NCBI GenBank assembly: GCA_001600355.1
Contig: BCJU01000003.1
Coordinates: forward strand, 624,519-688,518
DNA from: Meira nashicola
Taxonomy: Eukaryota; Basidiomycota; Exobasidiomycetes; Exobasidiales; Brachybasidiaceae
DNA length: 64,000 bases
Direction: 5' to 3'
The translations under genes were made by a program, and so were the position numbers. Below, piece by piece: positions 56,811 through 64,000 of this stretch (its first letter is position 1; each line of letters starts with the position of its first letter). The notes below the pieces were generated by a model. It saw only the letters and a program-made list of their open reading frames with translations, was not told the DNA's origin and made no database searches.

Positions 56811-59800
56811 TTACAGAGTTGAATTTCGAAGAGTGACTTTTTGCACAATTCCTTTGCCAATCCTTTGTATTTCTTCAACGATTGCATTTTGATTTAAAAT
56901 GACCTCTTTCGCGCTTCCACTTTCACTAATCACAGACGCCGGAATTGAATTGAAGCCCAGACCTACACGAAACGCCCTTTGTTTTTGTATTAAAGTTGGA
57001 TTAAACATTCCGCCAATCGAACAGCCTCCAAAAGAATCATAATATAATCGTAAATTGTCCAAATAAAGTGTTTCAATCAAATGAACAAATTCACTTCCAC
57101 TATCAAAATTTGCCAAAAATTTATCTCCTTTTTGACTGTTGTTGTTGAGATCTGCGAAATTACGATATAAACTTGCTGTCTTTTGTCCTTGTTTACTTCG
57201 CTGCTCAGATGCATTTAATAATTTTGCATCAAAGCAAAGACTGTCAATGTATCGCGTTACCGCCGCCGGTTCCAATTCAATGACAAAGTCAAAATGACTC
57301 AAATCAGGTACAAAACTTGCTTTTACATTCTTAAACGGAAGGAATGAACCCGATTCTAAGAGTGTACAAGCGGCTTTTGCTAACCTTTGCAATGCATCTG
57401 CTGACCCCGCAGAAGGTGAATTGCGTGCCCAACGTACACCTTTTGGTTCTTCTTCAGTTGCAATGAACCAAGCAAGGTGATGCATACTTGAATCCATTCG
57501 ACGAAGTTGTCCAAAGTTGGCTTGAATGGAACGTGCAATACTCATTTCCATAATCGATGAAGGTGTTGCTGAGGTAGAAGCTGTCATAGGTACAACAAGA
57601 GGTGTTTCTTGCCAATTCCAATCTGCTAGCTTACGAAGCGTTTGCAAGAATCCAAGATGACCTAATCCAGGCGCAGAACTTGCTTCGATGTATACACTTA
57701 CAACCAACAATTCAATCAATTCTTCTGCTAATTGATTTCCAAATAATTGACCATTAATCCATCTCTTCATCAATCGAATAGCATCACTCATCGAAGGGAA
57801 ACGAGAAACAAGAGCGGACATGTGATTGTGATGTCGAATTGCATTTGTGAATCTGTTATGATACCTTTCCAAAGCAGATTTTGCTTGTGATTGCATGAAT
57901 GAAGATTCATCTTTATCGTCAATGATTCGTTCTAACAACGTTTCTTCACGAATATGATGTATTCTTCCTCGATATGCGAATCCAGAAGCTAAAATTACCT
58001 CTAATGCTGCTTTATCCCATAATTTGTTATCATCAGCATCATGATCCAGAACCACGTTTACACGACTTCCTCCTGGCAAGATCTCGATTAATTTACTACT
58101 AATTGATTCGAAAAATGCCATCTTCATCGCTTGTATTGCCGGTAAATCATCAGGCCATTGTCCGGAAGATTCAAAAGTCATGACAAAATCCATAGTTGGT
58201 AAATAAGAAGCACTCATAGAAGGATGACCATGTACGTTAGCAGCGCCAGGAATCATTACACTTGTCGAACGTAATCCTGCATCGGTAGGTACTACACTAA
58301 TCAAAGAAAGCGGCAAATCTTTCAATTCTCTCAATTGCTTGGCAAGTTGATCAAATGCGGTAATTGCAGGTTGAAAGCCTTGTTCGATAGGTGAATTGAG
58401 ATATGCTTTTGCAGCAAGACTTTCTTCTGGAGAACATAAATTTTCAAATGCTGTAGAATGAAAATCTTCATCTTTCACTTTTGCACCAACGTGTTTTTGA
58501 ATAACATACTGAGCGATTCGACGAGGAATGGAAAGTTTTTGTGCTTGTCCTTTAACATTCCAGACAACACTTTCCACAATTCTACCATCGCGGAATCGTC
58601 TGAGTTCGGACAAATCACCCCAAAATGCCTTAAACTCTTCAGCAGCTTGAGTTTCTTCGGGTCGAGGACCATGATCTACCAGTCTAAATGCTTGTGATGT
58701 ATCTAAATTTATTCCTACCTCAACAGTGGTTTCGGTTATGCGTGTTGATGAAAGTGACCAAGATTGAACATTAGCTCCAAATACAGTTGTCATTGTGTGT
58801 CGATTTGTGAGACCCTTTGCGAGTGTTTTTGATAAATACTGAATTGCACACGATAAAGGTGATCCAAGATCTGCTTTGTCTTTTGCTGTTGCTTTATATC
58901 CATCCAAAGTTACATTCATCACATCATCAAAGACGAAAGATGGTTTAGATCTATCAAGCAAGAAAACTTCTTCAAATCGATCTTGATCGGCATTATTCAA
59001 AAGATCAAATGTTGCTTTTGCTTCACGCTGTAAATAGCCTATGGATCCTTCGGACATATTTGCAAGCAAATTTATACTTCCCGTTGGATCAACCAAGATG
59101 TGTGAAAATTGATTTAAAAAATCTTCTCCTGGAATTTTGTCCCTTCTTGAAATGATCTCATCACTTCCTTTCATAAATACAGGATGAGATTTGAAATCGT
59201 GATGAGCCAAAAAATCAATAACTCCTTTGAATAATTGATAACTGCTAAAACCTTGTGACAAACGTGAAACGGATGCAGATGATGATGCATGTTGAGTTTT
59301 GTCGGGTCCATTCAATAAATGTGCTAAGATCATTGTCAGTATAAATCGAATACTAGTACTTCCGAATGCTACCCTTCTTCCTTGTTCTGCGCTAGCTTTT
59401 CCCTTCAATTCTGCTTTACTTGGACCACTGCCCAATGATCTTTGCATGGCCCAAGTCTTTAGCAAGATGGATGCATTGCCAAATTCCTTGCATGCTGACA
59501 TGGTTTCATTGAGGTAGACGAGATGCTGAATGTAAAGTTGATCAGCAAGAATGGCGGAATTGTAGTGTGGTGTTGCGGGTTGCTCTTCTGCATCTTTTTC
59601 AACCCTGATACCATTCCTTGAAGGTGCTAAACGAGCGGGAGCAAAAAGATCATGTTCATGTGCTAAATGAATTTTAATGTTTGCCTTTGTTTTAGAAAAG
59701 TCACTTTGTGAACCATCTCGCTTTGACTTGATAAGCAAATATGGTCTTCTAATATCTTCTTCTGTGGATGCAAATGATACATCAATCTTGAGAGATTCAT

Positions 59801-60644
59801 CCGTTGATAAAGCTGCAGCGATTGTGGCAAGGTAAAAAGCACGTTTATAGAAATATCGCATATTCATATGATCCTTTTCTTGGAATAATTGTGATGGCAT
59901 AGTCAATACCAAATCAACATCGACACCTTCCGGTCTTAATGCAGCTGATTTAAGTACCCAACTTCCCGCTACTTGTACCTTTGACGGTTTCTCAAAAGCG
60001 AACTTTAGAGGAGAATCAGCCTTTGGTGCAGGATCTGGAAAAGGTATATTGACTTTTGCTTTATATAATTTTGACAATTTTTTCGTCGCTTCTGATAGTG
60101 ATGCCGGTTCAATCTCAACCAATGATTCCAAACGAGATTTGATATGACGTAATACAAAGTCTAATGCGTTTGATTTTTCATACTTTGGTCTAACTTCCGA
60201 TAACATCTCTTCAACTTTGAGTCTAAAGATGTTACTCTTGAACAATTCAGTCGTATTTTTCAGCTGACTCATCTCATCTCGAGATGGGATAGCATATAGT
60301 GACTTTTGTTTGCCATTTGGTCGGGTTGACGTACTACCTCCTGTCGTTACATCCTCTTCTTCATCTTCTCCGACTTCAACAAATCCGCCTTCCATATCTT
60401 CATCAGAATACATATTCACATCTTCGCTATCCTCCTCAAGTTCAGACTCTCCTTCTGATACCGCTTCCCCATTTAATGCGGCCGCCATTAGATCCTCGCC
60501 ATCGTCAAAATCGTCATTCTCGCTATCCTCCGGTGAAGGTGGTGTTGGCTCTTTTCTTTCTCGTTTTGTTGAACTACTGCTGGGTTTACTGCCACTAGCA
60601 TGAGAGCTTTCAGTACCTTTGCTTTTCCTCTTTATGCCTGGCAT
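56811..60644 (-). CDS. UTP22: U3 snoRNP / SSU processome protein Utp22 (Nrap)
   Basis: Utp22 is part of the UTP-C module of the 90S pre-ribosome, acting with Rrp7 in 18S rRNA maturation. The 1277-residue protein has an acidic, Ser-rich N-terminus (about 1-115). Nrap domains follow, with degenerate nucleotidyltransferase/PAP-like repeats. Signatures include FPDPAPKADSPLKFAFEKPS (20 residues), VQVAGSWVLKSAALRPEGVD (20), VDLVLTMPSQLFQEKDHMN and YLHKRAFYLA-like YFYKRAFYLATIA. The full length and open frame match the family. It is divergent from the cyclin gene. Confidence 0.94.
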   Translation of the reverse strand: MPGIKRKSKGTESSHASGSKPSSSSTKRERKEPTPPSPEDSENDDFDDGEDLMAAALNGEAVSEGESELEEDSEDVNMYSDEDMEGGFVEVGEDEEEDVTTGGSTSTRPNGKQKSLYAIPSRDEMSQLKNTTELFKSNIFRLKVEEMLSEVRPKYEKSNALDFVLRHIKSRLESLVEIEPASLSEATKKLSKLYKAKVNIPFPDPAPKADSPLKFAFEKPSKVQVAGSWVLKSAALRPEGVDVDLVLTMPSQLFQEKDHMNMRYFYKRAFYLATIAAALSTDESLKIDVSFASTEEDIRRPYLLIKSKRDGSQSDFSKTKANIKIHLAHEHDLFAPARLAPSRNGIRVEKDAEEQPATPHYNSAILADQLYIQHLVYLNETMSACKEFGNASILLKTWAMQRSLGSGPSKAELKGKASAEQGRRVAFGSTSIRFILTMILAHLLNGPDKTQHASSSASVSRLSQGFSSYQLFKGVIDFLAHHDFKSHPVFMKGSDEIISRRDKIPGEDFLNQFSHILVDPTGSINLLANMSEGSIGYLQREAKATFDLLNNADQDRFEEVFLLDRSKPSFVFDDVMNVTLDGYKATAKDKADLGSPLSCAIQYLSKTLAKGLTNRHTMTTVFGANVQSWSLSSTRITETTVEVGINLDTSQAFRLVDHGPRPEETQAAEEFKAFWGDLSELRRFRDGRIVESVVWNVKGQAQKLSIPRRIAQYVIQKHVGAKVKDEDFHSTAFENLCSPEESLAAKAYLNSPIEQGFQPAITAFDQLAKQLRELKDLPLSLISVVPTDAGLRSTSVMIPGAANVHGHPSMSASYLPTMDFVMTFESSGQWPDDLPAIQAMKMAFFESISSKLIEILPGGSRVNVVLDHDADDNKLWDKAALEVILASGFAYRGRIHHIREETLLERIIDDKDESSFMQSQAKSALERYHNRFTNAIRHHNHMSALVSRFPSMSDAIRLMKRWINGQLFGNQLAEELIELLVVSVYIEASSAPGLGHLGFLQTLRKLADWNWQETPLVVPMTASTSATPSSIMEMSIARSIQANFGQLRRMDSSMHHLAWFIATEEEPKGVRWARNSPSAGSADALQRLAKAACTLLESGSFLPFKNVKASFVPDLSHFDFVIELEPAAVTRYIDSLCFDAKLLNASEQRSKQGQKTASLYRNFADLNNNSQKGDKFLANFDSGSEFVHLIETLYLDNLRLYYDSFGGCSIGGMFNPTLIQKQRAFRVGLGFNSIPASVISESGSAKEVILNQNAIVEEIQRIGKGIVQKVTLRNSTL

Positions 60645-60881
60645 GATTGAATGATGGATGTTAAAATATAATCTCTATCAAATAAAGAATAAGCAAAGCA
60701 TACAATTTTTTTTTAAAAGGCACTTCAGAAGCCTAAACTTTTTTTGTATGCAGGAATTAAAATTTATTCAATTCTTCTTAAAATTTTGGTGGAGCGTAAA
60801 TTGCACGTGTGTTGGTGTGAATCTTTTATCAACGCGTTAAAGGTGACATCCAGAACATCATCATTGTATGCAATTCATATC

Positions 60882-62333
60882 ATGATGGCATCCACGGATG
60901 TGGTCGATGAATCTGGTGAGAAAGAGTCGAATTCTGTTCAAGATATGACTGATAAACCAGCAATGGTTGAGGGAAACACAGCTTTTGATATTCCAAGATC
61001 GGGTGATCCTGCATATCAATGGTTATTCTCTCAATCAGACATGACCGATACACCAAGTATTTTACTTGCAGGTTTAACATATGATCAAGAACGATTCAAT
61101 CGATGGAAAGGAGTTCAATTAATTTTTAGGATAGGTGATTATATGCGATTGGGAAATCATGTCACTTGTACGGCTTCAATGTTTTTTCAAAGATTTTTTA
61201 TGCGAAAACAAATGTCAAAAGAAGGAGGAACAAGAACGCATGATACATTTGCATTTCCAGAAATGGCTCCTACTTGTGTATTTTTAGCATGCAAAGTAGA
61301 AGAAACACATAGAAAATTACACAATATCGTTGAAGCAACAATGGCTGTTTTGGATCGCACTCCGGTCGGAATACAACGATGTGAAGCACACATGTATCGT
61401 GCAGATATATCTTCTAGAGATTATCAAAGATGGAGAGATATCGTTCTTCTTCAAGAGGAACGTTTGCTCGAAGCCTTGTGCTTTGATTTGATCATCGATC
61501 AACCCCATCCTATTGCACTGAAAGGGAGTATGCGAATTGGTGTTTCACGGGATATGGCACAATTGACTATCTTACTCTTGAATACATTCTTGTATGGAGC
61601 AGTATGTCTGTTTTACGATTCAGCAACATTGGCTGCTTGCGCATTTCTAAAAGCATGTCAATATACCAAAAAGGATCCTCAATCCTACCTGATCGGCACT
61701 CCTTATGCAGAACATAAATGGAGTGAGGCATTCGATGTAGAATTGGAAGAAGTTGAAGAAGCGATGCCGATCATTGACGAATATCTTGCTTATCATCAAG
61801 AAAAGATTGCACCTCCACCATCAACTGCTCAATCGGCTGCTACCACACCTCTTATCACACAGCACTCGTCTATGGGCAAAGAACCTATGAATGGTACGAA
61901 GCAGCCACGATTTGCAGAAAGTCCAATAATTCAAGAGGCTAAAGAAGATTCTGTTACATTTGCAATTAACCTTCCTCCATCAAGCGAAACCGAAGAGCAA
62001 AATCCTGTCGAACAAGAATCAAGAACAGACAGCTTTCGTCCGATCAGCCGACATGGATCCAAGACAGGCAGCTTTGGACCGCCTCCTCCGATGTCTGTTC
62101 CTGTTACAGAGGGCACTAGTGAAACACCTGCTGTTGTTCCAAAACCAACTTATACGCTTCAATCTCCCAAACTGAATCAACCAGAACAAGAAAGTGCACA
62201 ATCTATCGATCCACACCAAGAAGCAGCAGCTGAAAAAGTGGCACACGAACAAGCAAAATTAGAAAGGCAAGAAGCAATAAAGCCATCTGAAGATACCCAA
62301 GGAGAGGGAAGTGAAGAGGAAGGAGCTTTATAA
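60882..62333 (+). CDS. C-type (transcriptional) cyclin, Cyclin T/K/Ctk2-like
   Basis: The 483-residue protein probably partners a Cdk9/Cdk12-type kinase that phosphorylates RNA polymerase II. It starts at the ATG pair at 60882/60885. The first cyclin fold spans about residues 75-185, with RWKGVQLIFRIGDYMRL, TCTASMFFQRFF, AFPEMAPTCVFLACKVEET and LLEALCFDLIIDQPH. The second fold (about 195-285) holds SATLAACAFLKACQ. The C-terminal ~200 residues are Pro/Ser/Gln/Glu-rich and disordered. I cannot tell Cyclin T (Pch1/Bur2) from Cyclin K (Ctk2) by eye. Confidence 0.88.
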   Translation: MMASTDVVDESGEKESNSVQDMTDKPAMVEGNTAFDIPRSGDPAYQWLFSQSDMTDTPSILLAGLTYDQERFNRWKGVQLIFRIGDYMRLGNHVTCTASMFFQRFFMRKQMSKEGGTRTHDTFAFPEMAPTCVFLACKVEETHRKLHNIVEATMAVLDRTPVGIQRCEAHMYRADISSRDYQRWRDIVLLQEERLLEALCFDLIIDQPHPIALKGSMRIGVSRDMAQLTILLLNTFLYGAVCLFYDSATLAACAFLKACQYTKKDPQSYLIGTPYAEHKWSEAFDVELEEVEEAMPIIDEYLAYHQEKIAPPPSTAQSAATTPLITQHSSMGKEPMNGTKQPRFAESPIIQEAKEDSVTFAINLPPSSETEEQNPVEQESRTDSFRPISRHGSKTGSFGPPPPMSVPVTEGTSETPAVVPKPTYTLQSPKLNQPEQESAQSIDPHQEAAAEKVAHEQAKLERQEAIKPSEDTQGEGSEEEGAL

Positions 62334-62436
62334 ATTACATCTGTATCTTAATTCATCACGCTCTGATTTCATAGAGTACTGTACAATAATATTGAAAAGT
62401 TTTTGAATTTTAAAAGTACAAAAGGAGAGATGAACA

Positions 62437-63108
62437 TTAATCATAATCATCTTCTTCCTCTAAACTGCGTTTTGTTCCTCGTACAGGTTGTGAAGATGCA
62501 ATATTTGATGTATCTGCCATATCTTCATCTTTCTGACTAATATCTACTGTTTCATCACCTTCATCGTAATCATCATCTTCGTCCTTTTCCTGTAATGCAT
62601 CATCGTCTTCTTGTTGCGTTTGATCATCTTCATCTCCTGGTGCATCCTCATCCGAACCATCTTCTTCTGGAGGTGGATTAGGAACGATTGAAAAGTTAAC
62701 GTTTGTTAAACAATGTTGAGCTGGCGGTAATTTAACACCATATTTATCTGAAATTGGTGGTAAAGGAATTCCATTTAACGAAGATGCCAAAGAGAGTAAA
62801 GCATCCTTATTTGGCGCAGATGTAAAACTATAATTCACTCTACTTTGAATGGCTAATTGAACATCATCAACCGTAATATTTGAAACTCCTGAAGCTGATT
62901 TTGAACTATTTGCATGATCTGCATAAACTAAAGCATCTTGTAAAACTTCATGTAAATACCTATTTGCGAATTCTAATAACATCATCAATGCAGGTGGTTG
63001 AACATCTTGAACGCCCATACTTTGCAAGATTAATGCCATCAATCTTGCATCACGAGGTACGTATGCTAGCCTTGAACTGGAATCTTTTGTTTCATCGGTA
63101 TTAGACAT
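62437..63108 (-). CDS. TAF9: TFIID/SAGA subunit Taf9
   Basis: Taf9 has an H3-like histone fold that pairs with Taf6. The 223-residue protein starts at 63108 (MSNTDETKD). The fold covers about residues 15-95: YVPRDARLMALILQSMGVQD, LLEFANRYLHEVLQDALVYA (both 20 residues), then VDDVQLAIQSRVNYSF. The conserved region LPPISDKYGVKLPPAQHCLT (20 residues) follows. The C-terminal ~80 residues are very acidic (Asp/Glu runs) and end with a basic TKRSLEEEDDYD tail. It is divergent from TFIIA-gamma (start codons 357 bp apart). Confidence 0.94.
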   Translation of the reverse strand: MSNTDETKDSSSRLAYVPRDARLMALILQSMGVQDVQPPALMMLLEFANRYLHEVLQDALVYADHANSSKSASGVSNITVDDVQLAIQSRVNYSFTSAPNKDALLSLASSLNGIPLPPISDKYGVKLPPAQHCLTNVNFSIVPNPPPEEDGSDEDAPGDEDDQTQQEDDDALQEKDEDDDYDEGDETVDISQKDEDMADTSNIASSQPVRGTKRSLEEEDDYD

Positions 63109-63464
63109 GATTTGATCGTTGTACCTTTTTACCGATGATGTGGTTGAGAAGATCGTAACCAAGCTTGTGCTACATCATACGCACGGCACGTCACGACACA
63201 TGCATTCATTTTTTTTTTGCATCCAAATATACATACGCAACGGCGCGTTTCTAGTGCGGAAATAAAGGGCGCAATTTGTACATATAAACAATTACAATCT
63301 CTCAACGCCGCTTCACTCATCGCCACCATCTTCGTACGACATCATTGCGTTTTTAGACAAGGGTAAACAGTAGCACACTTGTTGCTACTGATCCTTCACG
63401 AAACACCCGATAGAAGGGTACAGGACATTAGCATTAGTGAACCCTTTATTTTGACATTTACACC
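63109..63464. promoter_or_regulatory. Divergent promoter region, TAF9 / TOA2
   Basis: This 356-bp region separates two general transcription factor genes. It holds ACATGCATTC near 63198, a T-run near 63210 and GGCGCGTTTC near 63243. No gene is supported. Confidence 0.5.
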
Positions 63465-63890
63465 ATGTCTGCACCAAGAAATGCTCAGTTCTACGAACTT
63501 TATCGCAGGACGAGGTAAGCATTTAAAGCTTCTTGAAGTGTAGAAGCACATCTTTTTCTAATGCTGGCTCTTCTCTTTTCATTGACACATAGTTTGGGAA
63601 TGCAATTAACTGATGCTCTTGACGAATTAATTCAATCGGGTCACATTAATCCCGTTTTAGCAATGCGAGTTTTAACTCAATTCGATCGAACGATTGCTGA
63701 AACATTGACGAAACAAGTTAAAGCAAAAGCAACATTGAAAGGTCATTTACATACATATAGACTTTGCGATGATGTTTGGCAATTCGAAACAAGAGATTCT
63801 AAACTCAAATTGGATAATGGTGAAATCATAAATGTGGAAAGAGCAAGAATTGTTGCTTGTAAGAAGGAAGATAGTGCAAGCTCAAAATGA
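63465..63890 (+). CDS. TOA2: TFIIA small subunit gamma (Toa2), two exons
   Basis: Exon 1 is 63465-63514 (MSAPRNAQFYELYRRTS) and the intron 63515-63592 (78 nt, GTAAGC...CATAG). Exon 2 is 63593-63890. The product has 115 residues, normal for the family. The junction gives YELYRRTSLGMQLTDALDEL (20 residues), the TFIIA-gamma helical-bundle start. AMRVLTQFDRTIAETL and KATLKGHLHTYRLCDDVW lead into the beta-barrel that contacts TBP and DNA. An ATG inside exon 2 would lose the first helix, so the spliced form is preferred. Confidence 0.96.
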
Positions 63891-64000
63891 ACATTTTCCC
63901 ATAATAATAGCTTTTCGGGGGCGACGGGTTTGAGAAACCTTGCCCTTTCTTTAGACAGACTCTTAACTGGTATCATAAAAGCCTTCTTGCTGACTTGGCT
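63891..64000. other. TOA2 3' flank
   Basis: The last 110 bases hold a GGGGGCGACGGG stretch and otherwise nothing I can identify. Confidence 0.4.

Noticed and set aside
60744..60881. N-terminal extension of the cyclin frame
   Set aside because: The 46 upstream codons are unlike cyclins, and the ATG pair at 60882/60885 sits better relative to the cyclin box.
1..64000. CRISPR array, prophage, insertion sequence or bacterial operon
   Set aside because: All genes and splice signals are eukaryotic, and no spaced identical repeats or transposase were found.

Overview
The window is nuclear DNA of a fungus, most likely a basidiomycete. The genes are eukaryotic, closely packed and mostly intronless. 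I place 14 coding introns in 11 of 42 genes. Thirteen are 63-89 nt and one is 227 nt, and ten of the 14 open with GTGAGT. A mannitol-dehydrogenase-like SDR resembling the agaric enzyme, TAF9 and the short SGT1 fit Basidiomycota. The AT-rich sequence, the low intron number and several orphan secreted proteins suggest a host-associated lineage, possibly a smut relative. I cannot name a genus.

Layout. 1-2760 is a gene-free composite repeat: a 192-bp tandem repeat, 15/18/21-nt minisatellites and larger diverged duplications. 2980-13437 holds TMA20, a methyltransferase, phosphomannomutase, the divergent proteasome-lid pair RPN7/RPN6, a secreted orphan, 3-ketodihydrosphingosine reductase and a four-TM protein. 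13438-16646 holds a paralog of the secreted orphan between two direct repeats, and a small unknown gene. 16647-26810 holds a DOMON-cytochrome b561 protein, BCP1, an SGT1-like protein, SNRNP27, the SAM carrier, eIF3k, RPT3 and ALG12. 27231-34418 holds a two-exon metallothionein, another secreted protein, a MATE transporter, ARH1 and a second tandem pair of secreted paralogs. 34766-51012 holds a DUF1764 protein, AVT3-like transporter, mannitol-type SDR, CET1, FIS1, ADH, PIMT, TGS1, AP-3 delta and NTR1. 51201-64000 holds two small unknowns (one secreted), MSH2, a repetitive kexin-type secreted precursor, UTP22, a C-type cyclin, TAF9 and TFIIA-gamma.

How the genes relate. Most are housekeeping: proteasome (RPN6, RPN7, RPT3), RNA capping and splicing (CET1, TGS1, SNRNP27, NTR1), N-glycosylation (PMM, ALG12), translation and ribosome biogenesis (TMA20, eIF3k, BCP1, UTP22) and transcription (TAF9, TFIIA-gamma, cyclin). 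Many pairs are divergent. Seven small genes with signal peptides are scattered among them: 9747, 13941, 27601, 32748, 33696, 51826 and 55709. Two sets are paralogous pairs and one carries three KR-bounded repeats.

The strongest unexplained signals are the kexin-repeat precursor, the two secreted families (one with a shared promoter block and flanking direct repeats), the hidden metallothionein, and the palindrome TGCATGCA, which recurs 5' of many start codons. All homology calls come from reading the translated sequence; no search was run.
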